64,000 bases of DNA from Paragyromitra xinjiangensis (taxonomy: Eukaryota; Ascomycota; Pezizomycetes; Pezizales; Discinaceae), in NCBI GenBank assembly GCA_038503065.1, contig JBCAMK010000016.1:744001-808000 (forward strand), read 5' to 3'. A program made the translations under genes and the position numbers. How positions within the stretch are numbered: the stretch's first letter is position 1; every line of letters begins with the position of its first letter. Below the pieces are notes generated by a model. It saw only the letters and a program-made list of their open reading frames with translations. It made no database searches and had not been told where the DNA came from. Positions 8,855 through 21,896 of the stretch are shown here, in pieces.

Positions 8855-11800
8855 TGGAGATACAACCTCTCACAACAGGCATAGCCATGGTGCAGCAGCT
8901 GAACTGCGCCAAAGGACAGGCCTCTACCCTCTCAGCCATTTCACACTTCGATTATTCTCAACATATTTTCATCCTTATGCTGCAGGAACCATGGCTCGAC
9001 CACAACACACTTCCACCCAATTCCAGAACCACGGATGCATATTATCCTTCCCCGTCACCTAAAGTCATTATTTATATCAAGAAAAATTTAAAAAATACAA
9101 AAATAATCACCACACTTTCACCCAACCCCAACATAATTTCCATTCTTATCAAGATTCCTCATCTCACACTTGAGATCTGCAACATCTACATCCAACCTGG
9201 CAGCAGCGCCAATGATTTTCATCTTCCGCTTTTTTCTCATCATTTTCAGCAGAACACAATCCTAGCAGGGGATTTCAACCTACACCACCCTTGGTGGTAT
9301 GGACCCATCGCCGAAAATTATCAACATTTATTCTCGCACCGCATAGCACTAACCGAACGAATCACAAATTGGCTGGATTCTAACAACTTCCGCCTACTTA
9401 ATAAACCAGGCCTCCTCACCCATTTCCCTAGAAATGGGCAAAGACCTAGCATCGTCGACCTCACAATGGTAAGAGGCCTGACTGACATCTGTGGACCTTG
9501 GTCAGCCCCCCCTAATTGCCCACACAATTCCGATCACGTTTCCCTACACACTACGCTCTACATCCATCCTCCAGAATATTCCAGTCGACGGTTATATTCC
9601 AAAACAAACTGGCCTCTCTTTCATAGCATTATACAGGAAGCAGCCATTCCCTTCAATTACTCCGACGAAGAGAAAGCCAATTCCACCCTCACTCACATCA
9701 CAAATACTATCAACCTGGCCATAGAGTCGACGGTACCCCTGTCCAAACCTCGACCATATTCCAAATCCTGTTGGACACCCAACCTTAAATCCCTGAAAAG
9801 AAAGCTTTCATGGGCCGAAACACAAGCACGAAAACCCAACGCCCCTCCTCACTGGCGAACCCTCGCCAATTCTATAAGAGAAGAATACAAGACCGAAATC
9901 ATGCTAGCCAAATGGGACCATCGGCACCGCACCCTCAAGGATATAACTCCCAGTTCCGCCTGGAATCTCATGAACAGAAGCACTGCACGCAACAAGCCAA
10001 ACATCCATCCAATTGAGAATCAAGAAAGCAACGAAGAGATTGGCAAAGCCTTTCGTCGTACCTTCTTCCCCCCACAGCCCACTCCACCTGATTTCCCTAC
10101 AAATTTTTTACCTCCTTTCTCTAATAACACCGAATCCCTACCTTTTCTAGTTACAGAAAAGGAAATTGAATCCCTTCTACAAAAATCCAACATGCGTACC
10201 GCAGTCGGCCCGGATGGAATCAACTACATCACACTCAGGGAGATACACCGCGCCCATCCCTCCATCCTTACTTCTCTTTTCAACAATCTTCTTCGCTTAG
10301 GGATCATGCCAACATCCTGGAAAATAACCCATTGCGTTCCCATTCCCAAATCAAACAAAGCGGATTATTCATCTCCCAAAAGTTATCGCCCCGTTTCACT
10401 TCTCTCTTGCTTTGGCAAACTCCTGGAGAAAATTGTCGCCAAAAAACTTGAAATTTGTGCAACAATAAATGGCGCAATCCAACCACATCACACAGGAGCA
10501 AGAACTGGCGTTTCCGCCACTGATTCCCTCCACCTCATCCTCACACCATCACAAAGGCAATTACTGATACCTGTCCCACACAACGACAAAAGAGCAATAA
10601 AACGACCCTCCCGCCCCTCCATTCTAGCGACGGACATTGAGGGTGCATTCAATTGCGTCTCTCACCCCCACCTCATAACAATTTTGGAACATTACACCTT
10701 TCCCCAATGGTGCATCAAATGGATGCAAAGTTTCACTTCCAATCGCACACTCGCCTTCCGAATCAATAATGAACTGGAAGCACCTCAACCCTTGACAGTG
10801 GGCCTCCCTCAAGGCTCCCCCCTTTCATCTATCGCTTTCGTCATATATGCTGCAGCATTGGACCCCCCTAATCCACACCCCTCTGAAATTTCCACCATCT
10901 ATATAGATGACGACACTGCCCTACAAATGAGCAAGAAACCTGCCTTTGCCACCATACGTCTCGCAGAGAGACATAAGGCAAAGGAAAAACGAGCTTCTCA
11001 TCCAAACATTAGATTTTCCTAACCCAAAACGGAACTAATTCACCTCATCACTCCCTTCACCAGCAATCCATCAATTCAAACCATATCGCTGAATAATAAA
11101 GAAATTCCTCCCTCCCCTCATATCAAAATCTTAGGCATCTTACTCGACCAAAGACTTAATTTCCATTCGCACTGCCAACAAGCCGCTTCACGCTTACGAA
11201 CCTCCCTTTACCTGGTAAACAACCTAGTCAAAGATAAGGGACCCACACCCAACCTATTACATCAACTTACTCTTACCATCATCCTTCCAGCAGCCCTATA
11301 TGGTTCCGAGGTATGGTGGACTGGCTCACAAAGTATTTTGGACAGACTTTCACCATCATACCACTGCGCTGCAAGGCTAATATCTGGCCTACCAAAATTC
11401 ACCCCCATACATAAATTACTACCCGAAGCTGGACTAGCTCCACTCAATTTATTACTCGATATGCGCACCCAACTTTATGGATTACGTATTCTCCGGAATC
11501 CCAAACACTGCCTACATAAAGCATTGCTACAGCATCTCCATCCCACCGAATTCAAAGGAACAGGACTCCAACGAGTCGGCTCCCTAATCGCTAGATTGTT
11601 AACTGGCGCGCCACTCGAAGATCTGTCCTTACCCACCCACCCCTTTTTAGCTTCATCCCATATACACATCCAAGGCACCAAACAATCTGCTTCGTTGACT
11701 CATATGGACTGGCTACATGGTTTAGTCGACGCCTGGATCTTATATTCGGATGGCTCCCGTGCGGAAAGTGGTATCACTGCCTCCGGTTGGAATATACAAC

Positions 11801-12588
11801 ACATACAATATGGCATCACCACTTCTTCATACCAGGGCAATTGCAACCTGGGCCACCAGTGTGAGAACGAGGATGCAGAAATACATGGCATTCAAGAAGC
11901 CTTATATTTCTTAATCCACAACTTACCCGCTGACAATTCCACCTTTCACCTTTGCATTGATAACCAAAACGCCCTATTATCACTTGCTGGTAACAGCACC
12001 TCCAATCGCCAATACCTAAAAGACACTTTGGCCCACATTTCCACACTGAATAACCTCAATTCGAAGGTCTTCGGCCGCTGGACCCCATCGCACACAAACA
12101 TCCCCGGCAACGAAATCGCAGATCAAATGGCCAAACAAGGCCTACATCTCTCACCATGCAAACACACTTGCACCACATTGGGATGGCTTCGCCTCCAACC
12201 CAAACTTAACCTCCTTAAATTATGGCAACTTACAACTGAAACTCCTGTTGCCCTTCATCCTCCTTCAGTCGTACGCTTCCTTCGCCGAAATCAGGCAAAA
12301 GCAATCTCCACCCTTCGCACTCAACAAACCAAGGCGGATCCAAACCCCCTTACACCCCCCTTTTCATGCCAATGTGGGTCCATTAATTCTTCTCCACATC
12401 TTGCCCTTGCCTGTCCACTCAACAGCACCACTCGCCCAAATTGGGGAAACGATTGGTATTCAGCCATCATTCTCAACACGAATCACATTGATTTACTGCA
12501 CTTCATCCGCGAAAACAATCTGGCTGTTATTTCAACAAATAAATATCTTTATGGCGTATCAAATACGCATTTACTAGATATAAATTGA
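8854..12588 (+). pseudogene. LINE A1 ORF2 with one nonsense codon
   Basis: Endonuclease-RT-RNase H polyprotein of about 1245 codons, in one frame except for TAA at 11020-11022 (GAA in sister copies). The stop lies just after the RT palm, so a truncated 722 aa product would keep the endonuclease (QQLN, LQEPW, GDFNLHHPWW, NSDH) and the RT core (DIEGAFN, GLPQGSPLSS, YIDDD). It would lose the RT thumb, RNase H (YSDGS, EDAEIHG, IDNQNAL, GNEIADQMA) and the C-terminal CxC-H-C finger. The start is fixed by the TAATG overlap with ORF1. Confidence 0.9.
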
Positions 12589-14272
12589 TCATAAGGCAAT
12601 CCGGGTGGGGGAAGTTTTTCTTTTGTATCCGGTTGGTTTAAGTTTGGTTATAAAATTTCTTTACATAACGTTTTAGTTGGTTTGTTTTGGTTCGGTTATG
12701 TTTTATGTTTTGTATTTTCTTTAGGTTATATTGTTTTCATGGGGTAGTTGAGGTTGGCGGCGGATGAGACCATGTATCTTATATACGCGTGTCATTCAGA
12801 AGCTAGTTAGGTTAGCGACTGTCTAAAATTAAATGAAATTGGAAATTGGAAATTGGACCTCATCCTGCACGAGCAAAAAGAGCCCTGCAAAACTCCAATT
12901 CTACGTTGCAACGGCGTTACACACTGCAAAAAGTCTTTAACTCTTCGGCTTCATTTCTCACCACTTCCCCGCACTCGTACCTTTCCATCGGGCGCTCTGC
13001 CCCAACTTATCCTGTATCCGCCCCAAACTCCTCAGAGGAGATCCCGCACACCCTCCCCATCTCCCGTGAAGCTGGTGACCTTTGGCACCAACTTCACCCT
13101 CCCCCTCATCGGCAAGAAAAGAACCCTCTCCAACCCCTCACCAGCTCCCGCCCGCTCAGGATCACCCACTAAAATGGCTCAACCTGGACCCTCCACCGCA
13201 CAATCCCTCTTCGACACTGGCCCTCAGGGCCTTACCACAGACTCGCAATATCAGGATGAAGCCCTGATGCATGAACTCCCTGACGACTCCACCCCCAACT
13301 GGCTTCATGACTTCTCTGTTACAGAGGATTACATGCCCGAAATCCCTGATGACGGCAATACTGAGCAGTTCACAACCTGGCTCTTGAAGTCCAGCTTTGC
13401 TCGCCTCAACTCACAAACTGAGGAAAACAACACCCACCTCCTCGCCAAAATAACCATGCAGGAGAATGACATTCTCAGGCTAACAGATCAGACCAAGATC
13501 CTCCAAGAAATGGTTGGGAAACTATCCACCACCCTCAATAACATGGCCAGGTCCTTACAAACCATCGACAAGAACACCAGCCAACCCACCCGCCCCTCCG
13601 TACCTGCTAGCAACCAACAACAGAAGCCACCTCAAACAGCCCAGAAACCTCAGGTCCCACTGCTAAACAATGGCAAGCCTATGACCTACGCACAAGCAGA
13701 CAATGCCCCTGCGGACCCGTTCACCAAAGTCAACAAGGGCAACAAGAAGAAGAAGGCCCTTCCACCCAAACTCTTCCAACCCCAATTCACGGCAATCAAC
13801 CGTCAAATTATACTGGAAACCTCTAAACCGACAACAACAACACCAAAGTGACTTTTTGGTCACAACTCCACCAATACTACTCCGATTAACGAGATTTTTG
13901 ATTATTCGGAATCAGCTCGCTGCTCCCGTTCGATCCTGCTATTGTACGTCGAAATCGCTCTCGATTTGCAAAAGTTGTTGTCGAATTCGCCTATTTACCC
14001 CTCTTTCCCCCAAAACCACACCAAATCCCGAGATATTGCAAAACCTCATATCTCCACCAATACTACTCCGATTGACTCGACCCCGGGCTTTTTGGAGTCC
14101 CCTCACTGTGCCCGTTCGATCGCCCTCTCGTTCGTCCGGATCCGAGCAGTTTTGCAGAAGTTGTTGACACTTCCTGCTCCCACCCTCCCCCACCCGCCAG
14201 GGACCCCCCCAGGGCCCCACAGCAACCCCCCCATACACCCCACCTCCTCCTGTCGGTTCAGGACCATCCTCT

Positions 14273-16501
14273 ATGTCTTCCTCTTCGTCCAGAGGCAGAG
14301 GGAGAGGCAGAGGCTATCAGCCCTCCTCTTCTGGTGTCAATTCGCCCCAAAACACCCCTACAACACCCATTATCGCACCTACAACACCCCCATTTTCGCG
14401 TTTTTCGGCCTCCCACCATGGAGACCCAGAACAAACACCTACCCAGGCCCTACCACTGCGCCCTGCAGTTGCTCTGCAGGACTATGAATCCCTCCCACTT
14501 CCCCCAGACTCTCAGGACCATGAGATGAGTGAGTCTGAGAGTGAAACGGAAGACTACCACCCCCCCACCATGACCACCACCCTGGAGATGGCACAGACAG
14601 TCACTGAGCTGTGCAGGAATCTTCACAAATACCGCAGATGCATCAAGCAGATGATCAAGAAGATTGAAAGGCTTGAAACAGCAGCCAGGAAACCCACACC
14701 TCCTGCTACTTACCACAACGACCTGTAACGGACCCACAAGGCTGTTACATGCAAAAGGTAGAATAGACCCGGGCAGACGGAGAGGTACAAGGACCAGCAT
14801 GAGTGGAGTAGCTACCACATGCTAGGGAACACCAGTACCCCGCTGACCTGGTGGTTAGGAACATCCGGAGGTGCTAAGGCTGACGGGCCTGTAGCAGATC
14901 TCCGATGACATCAAGCACATAGAAATGCGGTTGAGTTCCTAATCCACCTGTGCATGCCCCACCAGCTATGGCTGATAGGCGGCGCAACTGGGAGAACTAT
15001 TCTAGCGGACACCTGACGCAACTATGGACTGATCAGCACCATGCAAGTAGTCCTGCAGGACTAGGCTGGCGGATCATAGAGTCCTGACTGGTAGAGCAGT
15101 GCATGAGGAGCGGTTGCACATGAGGTGCAGAACTCCAGCGGAATGTGAGAGAACACTTCCGAAGGGAACCGCCCATGATCACTGACAGGATTCAGGGTTA
15201 ACTGGATCCCCCAGCTGAGTAGAACTGAGTAGAGACGGCGAGCATGCAGTACTACAAGTACTGGCGAGCCCCGCCACCAGTTGCTCTTCTCCATCTTCAA
15301 CCAGAGACCGAGTGACGAGAATTACCGAGTTCCGCCCTTAAGATTATTGAGTATACTGCACGAAAATACTTTAAGATCTCAGCCTGACTTTAGTATAAGC
15401 AACGGCCGTTTTCCTACCTAGCCTGAGCAGTTGTCTAGAGGACCACCCCCATTACACGACCCTGCTCTTGTGGAAAAGATAGCAATCCTCACATCCAAGG
15501 TAGCAGACTTGGAGCAGAAACGCGCCCTGACTACCATCTTGGCCTCTGCCTCTGGCCCTGCCTCACTCCCTCTACCTCCAGCAGCTGCCCCACCACCTGC
15601 GCAACACTCCTGGGCTCAGGTTGCCTCCAAAAAGGCCTCCAGACCCGCCCCTAAGGCCTCCAAGGCCCCCAAAACATCCACAAGCCCCCCCAAACGCGAC
15701 CGCACACTCATTATCACCAGGAATGGTCTACCCATTCCTGAAGATGTCACCCCACTCACCATTCGCAATGCAATCAATGCAGCCTTAGAAAGCCCATTGA
15801 TTGCAGAAGTGCGATTCACACCTGCTCACCATGTGCAGCTCATTGCTGTCACCACCACCACCTCCGACACACTCCTCAAGCAGAGATCAAAGCTTGAGGA
15901 GATTGTGAGAACCACCATCCCCAATGCCAACAGCCTGGAGAAAGAAGTCACTCTCTTTCAGGTTGTTCTGCACAACGTACCCACCTCCATTCCTTCTGGC
16001 GAAGAAGGATTTCAACACATCAGGTCAGAGGTTGAACAGTTCAACCCTGGCACCACCCTCATGCGCGACCCTCGCTGGCTCACCAGACCAGAGCAGAGAG
16101 AGGGCAAGCAGGCTTCCTCCATGGTCCTTACCATTCAGGGGAAACAACCTGCCACCACTGCCCTTGAGAGAGGGCTCTCCCTTTTCGGACGCCGCCTCAA
16201 GGTTTCCAAATACCTTCGCTTTGGACAGGATACCCAATGCACCCACTGCCTGGCCTTTGGCCACCACCAACAGCGCTTTACCAGCAAGACCCCTATCTGT
16301 ACCATCTGTGCTGGGCCTCATACAGTGTCAACACACACCTGCGGCAAACCTTCCTGCCATGTCAAAGGATCTCCCTGCCTCCACACCATCCTCCGCTGCG
16401 CCAACTGTGGCGAACAACATCGTGGTAACTCCCCCGAGTGCCTCAAACTCACAGCAGCAAGACTAGCTGCAAGCGAAAGACAGAATCGCATGCAAATCTA
16501 A
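14273..16501 (+). pseudogene. B2 ORF1, interrupted by a solo LTR
   Basis: The ORF starts MSSSSSRGRGRG at 14273 and runs to the LTR inserted after 14723. It resumes at 15462 in the original frame (HNDPALVEK spans the site) and ends at 16501. The C-terminal half keeps the conserved RTLIITRNGLPIP, RDPRWLTRPEQREGK and zinc-cluster regions. In the first knuckle the last Cys is Phe (HHQQRF; TTT for TGT near 16276), so that CCHC is broken as well. Confidence 0.87.
14724..15456 (+). mobile_element. Solo LTR of a Ty3/gypsy element
   Basis: 733 bp beginning TGTAACGGACCC and ending CCCCCATTACA, flanked by the 5 bp duplication CGACC (14719-14723 and 15457-15461). It is nearly identical in sequence and equal in length to the gypsy1 3' LTR at 42286-43018. 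No internal sequence remains, so it probably arose by LTR-LTR recombination after insertion into B2. Confidence 0.93.
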
Positions 16502-16815
16502 GTCTCCCCCCCACCCTTACGACTTCATCTCCCTTGACAGTGCTCGGATTGTTGGAGGGACGTGCTATAGGCACAAAGCATGTGCTGGTGAAAGAAGAAT
16601 GCCCAGGGTAGTCTTGTCCTGTGAGAGAGGGCACTAGATCGGGGTATTAACACATATACTGAAGAATAGCTGTAGAGGGCTGAGTTGGACCCAGTGGGAG
16701 GAATCGGGTAGTTAGTTGCGTTTGATTTTGTTTTCTGTTTGGTTTTCTCTATATGTATGCCATATTCGTTTCGGATTTATGCAGTATGAAATATAAATAA
16801 ATAAATAAATAAATA
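16502..16815 (+). other. B2 3' UTR, hairpin and tail
   Basis: Non-coding. It contains a diverged version of the family C block (GTGCTATAGGCACAAAGCATG, about 16562-16582). The terminal hairpin ATTCG-ttt-CGGAT is at 16764-16776 and is followed by an AAAT-repeat tail to 16815. Confidence 0.75.
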
Positions 16816-17597
16816 ATACTGGAAACCTCTGGCGACCTACCCCCAGCTCTTACCAACAATTCCCTCCTCGCCGCCATCAACAAAGAACTCGCCCCACGAA
16901 ACACATCTATCCTTATCTGCACCAAAACGGCGAGACACAACTTCGTTCTCACCACCCGCCCTGACGAATCTGCCGAACAAATTTGTTCAGCATATAACAA
17001 GGAAATCGAAACAGCTTGCACCCTACTCAACATCCCCCTCTCTGAAGCCCGACCCAACTCCAAATGGTCCAAATTCATCATCCATGGAATCCCTACCAAG
17101 AACACCATGGCTGAAGTAGCGGAACAAATGTCCATTTCAGTTCCCACTTTCACCCTCGCCCAAGTCCCCAGATGGCTCACCACACCGGAAGCAAGGGCCA
17201 ACAAAACCCACTCAGCTATCGTCATTGCTCTTCCACAAAAATTCACCATGGAGACCTTAGGCCTCCATCAAATCCCCCTCTTCAACTCGTTCTGCCGCAT
17301 CCAGGAATACATTGCGGTTTCCCCCACTACCCAATGCTGAAAGTGCCAGGAATTTGGCCACCACCAACAAACCTGCAAAAAGGACTTCAAATGCGCAATT
17401 TGCGCAGAGGCCCACGAAACTATCAAACACCCCTGCACCTCAGCAGGATGTCTGGCTGGAACCAAATGCACCCACCCACCCATTCGCTGCGCTAACTGCA
17501 ATCAAGGCCACAAAGCCTTTGAACGCAAGGTTTGCATCGCATACACCAAGCTCACTGGGAGCCTCAAATCCTCCCGAATTAACACCACCAACGCTTA

Positions 17598-20500
17598 ATG
17601 GAGATACAACCTCCTATAACAGGCATAGCCATGGCACAGCAGCTGAACTGCGCCAAAGGACAGGCCTCTACTCTTTCAGTCATTTCTTCTTTCGATCATT
17701 CCCAACATACTCTCATTCTCATGCTACAGGAACCATGGCTTGACCATAATTCACTCCCTCCAAATTCCAGAACTGGGGACGCATATTACCCTTCTTCCTC
17801 ACCTAAAGTTATTATTTATATCAAGAAAAATTTAAAAAACACAAAAATAATCACCACACTTTCACCCAACCCCAACATAATTTCAATCCTCATCAAAATT
17901 CCTCATCTTACTTTCGAGATCTGCAACATTTACATCCAACCTTGTAGCAGCTCCAATGATCATCACCTTCCACTTCTTTCACATCATTTCCATCAGAACA
18001 CAATCCTTGCAGGGGACCTCAACCTCCACCATCCTTGGTGGTATGGCCCCATCACCGAAAATTATCAACACCTCTTTTCGCACCGCATTGCGCTAACAGA
18101 ACAAATCACAAACTGGCTGGAAACTAACAACTTCCGCCTCCTCAACAAACCTGGCATCCTCACCCACTTTCCAAGAAACGGACAAAGACCCAGCATAGTC
18201 GATCTCACCATGGTAAGAGGTCTCACCGACATCTGCGGACCCTGGTCAGCCCCCCCAACTGCCCACACAATTCCAATCATGTTTCATTAAATACCACACT
18301 CTACATTCATCCTCCGGAATATTCCAGCCGACGTTTATTTTCCAAAACAAATTGGCCCCTATTCCACAACATAATCCAAGAAGCAGCCATCCCCTTCAAT
18401 TTTTCCAATGAGGAGAAAGCCAATTCCACCCTCACCCACATCACGAACATGATCAACTTAGCTATTGATTCAACAGTACCCCTCTCCAAACCCCGAACAT
18501 ATTCCAAATCCTGGTGGACACCCAACCTCAAAGCCCTGAAAAGAAAACTTTCATGGGCAGAATCACGAGCATGGAAACCCAACGCCCCCCCTCACTGGCG
18601 ACACCTCGCCAATTCTACAAGAAAGGAATACAAAACTGAAATAATGCTAGCCAAATGGAATCACTCGCACCGCACCCTCAAAGACATCACCCCCAGCTCT
18701 GCCTGGAACCTTTTAAATAAAAGCACTGCACACAACAAGCCAAACATCCCCCCTATCGAGAAACAAGAAACCAACGAGGAAATTGGCAAAACCTTTCGTC
18801 GCACTTTCTTTCCCCCACAGCTCACCCCACCCGATTTCCCTCCAAATTTCCTACCCCCCCCTCCACCAATACTGATCACATCCCCTTTCTGGTTACGGAA
18901 GAAGAAATTGATTCCCTCCTCCAGAAATCGAACATGCGTACCGCAGTCGGCCCAGATGGGATCAACTACATCACACTCAGAGAAGTTCACCGTGCCCGCC
19001 CCTCTATTCTTACTTCTCTCTTCAACAACCTCCTCCGCCTGGGTATCATGCCAACTTCCTGGAAGATAACCCATTGCGTCCCCATTCCCAAATCAAACAA
19101 GGCGGATTATTCATCCCCTAAAAGCTACTGCCCTGTTTCTCTCCTTTCTTGCTTTGGCAAATCACTAGAAAAAATAGTTGCCCGAAAACTTGAAACATGT
19201 GCAACATTGAATGGCGCAATTCAATCACAACACACAGGAGCCAGAACAGGCATTTCTGCCACTGATTCACTTCATTTCATTCTCACCCCTGCACAAAGAC
19301 AACTGCTGATACCTGTCCCACACAATGACAAGAGGGCAATAAAACGTCCCTCCCGTCCATCCATCTTGGCAACGGACATTGACGGTGCATTCAATTGCGT
19401 ATCTCATCCCCACCTAATAAAAATTTTGGAACATTATACCTTCCCTCCATGGTGCATCAAATGGATGCAAAGCTTCACTTCCAACCGCACACTTGCCTTC
19501 CGAATCAATAACGAACTGGAAGCACCCCAACCACTTACGGTCGGACTCCCACAAGGCTCTCCACTTTCATTCATTGCCTTTGTTATTTATGCCGCAGCAC
19601 TTGATTCGCTCACTCCACATCCCTCCGAAACTTCTACCATCTATATAGACGATGACACTGCTCTACAAATGAGTAAGAAACCCGCCTTTGCCACCATACG
19701 CCTAGCGGAAAGACACAAGGCAAAGGAGAAACGGGCCTCCCACCTCAACATTAAATTTTCCGAATCCAAAACAGAGTTAATTCACCTCATCACCCCCTTC
19801 ACCAGTCAACCACCAATCCAAACCATAACGCTAAACAACAAAATATTCCCCCTTCGCCTCACATCAAAGTTCTAGGCATTGTACTGGATCAAAGACTCAA
19901 CTTCCATTCACATTGTCAACAAGCTGCTTCTCGGCTAAGAACTTCCCTATACCTGGTAAATAACCTAGTCAAAGACAAGGGAACCACCCCTAACCTCCTT
20001 CATCAACTCACCCTCACCATCATTCTCCCAGCAGCCTTATATGGCTCCGAGGTATGGTGGACTGGATCACAAAGCATCTTGGACAGACTTTCACCAGCAT
20101 ATCATCGTGCCGCAAGGCTAATATCTGGCCTTTCCAAATTCACTCCCATACACAAGCTGTTACCCGAAGCCGGGTTAGCCCCGCTCAACCTCCTACTCGA
20201 CATGCGCACCCAATATTACGGGCTACGCATCCTTCGCAATCCCAAACACCCCCTACACCACACATTATTACAATATCTTCATCCCACCGAATTTAAAGGC
20301 ACTGGTCTACAACGAGTCAGCTCCCTGCTTGCCAGGCTGCTAACCGGCGCCCCAATCGAAGATCTTTCCCTACCCTTTCACCCCTTCCTACACCCATCCC
20401 ATATACACATCCAAGGCACCAAACAATCCGCCTCCCTATCCCACATGGATTGGCTACATGGCCTGGTGAACGCCTGGATCCTATATTCTGATGGCTCCCG

Positions 20501-21329
20501 CGCTGAGAGTGGCATTACTGCCTCAGGCTGGAACATCCAACACATTCAATACGGAATCACCACCTCCTCTTACCAGGGCAATTGCAACCTGGGACATCAA
20601 TGCGAAAATGAAGACGCAGAGATACATGGCATTCAAGAAGCCCTATATTTCCTAATTCACAACTTGCCTGCGGATAATTCTATTATCTATCTCTGCATTG
20701 ACAATCAAAACGCCCTCTTATCCCTCTCCGGTAACAGTACTTCTAATCGCCAATACCTAAAAGACACACTGGCACACATATCCACAATAAACAATCTTAA
20801 TTCAGAAGATTTTGGCCGGTGGACCCCATCTCACACAAACATCCCCGGCAACGACATCGCTGATCAAATGGCCAAGCAAGGCCTCTCCCTTCCGCCATGC
20901 AAACACACATGCACCACACTGGGTTGGCTTCGTCTCCAACCCAAACTCAACCTCCTCAAGATGTGGCAACTCACAACTGAGACCCCAGTTGCCCTCCATC
21001 CTCCTTCAGTCGTGCGATTCCTCCGCCGAAATCAGGCAAAAGCAATATCCACCCTCCGCACTCAACAAACCAAGGCGGATCCAAATCCTCTTAGCCGCCC
21101 CTCCGCTTGTCAATGCGGAGCCATTAATTCTTCTCCACATCTAGCCCTCACCTGTCCACTTAATGGCACTACCCGACCAAATTGGGGCCACGATTGGCAT
21201 TCAGCCATACTCCTCAACAATAACCACATTGACCTCTTGCACTTTATCCGCGAGAACAATTTGGCCACAATTTCAACCAACAAGAATCTCTACGGCGTAT
21301 CTAATACAAATCTGCAAAATATAAATTGA
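17598..21329 (+). pseudogene. LINE A2 ORF2 with three single-base deletions in C runs
   Basis: It starts in TAATG at 17598. Against A0 it lacks one C in the run at about 18250-18256, one in the run near 18854-18861 and one in the run near 19848-19852. The three deletions together restore the original frame, which is open to 21329. The endonuclease reads GDLNLHH for GDFNLHH, and the SDH motif reads SNH. The RT YIDDD, RNase H and final CQCG finger are preserved. All three shifts lie in homopolymers, so consensus-sequence errors are a real alternative to mutation. Confidence 0.88.
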
Positions 21330-21896
21330 TCATAAGGCAATCCGGGCGGGGGAAGTTTTTCTTTTGTATCAGGATGGTTTAAGTTTGATTATAAAATTTC
21401 CTTGATATAGTATGTTGTTTTAGTTTGATGTTTTATGTTTTGTATTTTCTTTATGTTATGTTTTGTTTACGGGGATGTTGAGGTTGGCGGTGGTTGAGAC
21501 CATGTATTTCATATACGCGTGTCATTCAGTAGCTAGTTAGGTTAGCGACTGTCTAAAATTAAATGAAATTGGAAATTGGACCTCATCCTGCACGAGCAAA
21601 AAGATCCCTGCAAAACTCCAATTCTACGTTGCAACGGCGTTACACACTGCAAAAAGTCTTTAACTCTTCGGCTTCACTTCTCACCACTTCCCCGCACCCG
21701 CTACTTTCCATCGGGCGCTCTGCCCCAAATCATCCTGGATCCGCCCCAAACTCCTCCCAGGAGATCCCGCACACCCTCCCCATCTCCCGTGAAGCTGGTG
21801 ACCTTTGGTACCAACTTCACCCTCCCCCTCATCGGCAAGAAAAGAACCCTCTCCAACCCCTCACCAGCTCCCGCTCGCTCAGGATCAGCCACCAAG

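Larger units (their letters stand above)
7113..12854 (+). mobile_element. LINE family A, unit A1 (full length)
   Basis: Complete unit, about 5.75 kb from junction to junction. It has a 5' UTR beginning TCCTGCACGAGC, ORF1, ORF2 and a 3' UTR with three GAAATTG tail repeats. It holds no nested insertion. It is defective only by one in-frame stop in ORF2. Its ORF1 5' half is the most divergent of the array (FETGPQNL against FDTGPQGL or FNTGPQGL elsewhere). Confidence 0.9.
13825..16815 (+). mobile_element. ORF1-only non-autonomous LINE, copy B2 (contains a solo LTR)
   Basis: Flanked by the perfect 15 bp duplication ATACTGGAAACCTCT (13810-13824 and 16816-16830). It is 2991 bp, or 2253 bp without the 733 bp LTR and its 5 bp duplication. 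The 5' end begins AAACCGACAACAACAAC and carries the GTGAC...GTCAC hairpin. Two 5' monomers, ORF1, the 3' UTR and an (AAAT)n tail follow. It has no ORF2, as in B0 and B4. Confidence 0.9.
13174..17598 (+). pseudogene. LINE A2 ORF1, split by B2 and with a stop in the first zinc knuckle
   Basis: The ORF starts at ATG 13174 (MAQPGPST) and is open to the B2 insertion after 13824. It resumes at 16831 (GGCGACCTACC) in the same frame once B2 and the duplicated 15 bp are removed. A TGA at 17338-17340 falls immediately after the first Cys of the CCHC knuckle, where A0 has CGA. Beyond it the frame is open to the TAA at 17596-17598, which overlaps the ORF2 ATG. It would make no complete ORF1 protein. Confidence 0.87.
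12863..21577 (+). mobile_element. LINE family A, unit A2 (carries B2)
   Basis: Full unit of about 5.7 kb once the nested B2 element and its 15 bp duplication are subtracted. ORF1 is split by B2, and ORF2 carries three one-base deletions. The unit is mosaic: the first half of ORF1 resembles A3 and A4, while the sequence after the B2 site through ORF2 resembles A0. The tail has only two GAAATTG repeats (about 21564-21577). Confidence 0.9.
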
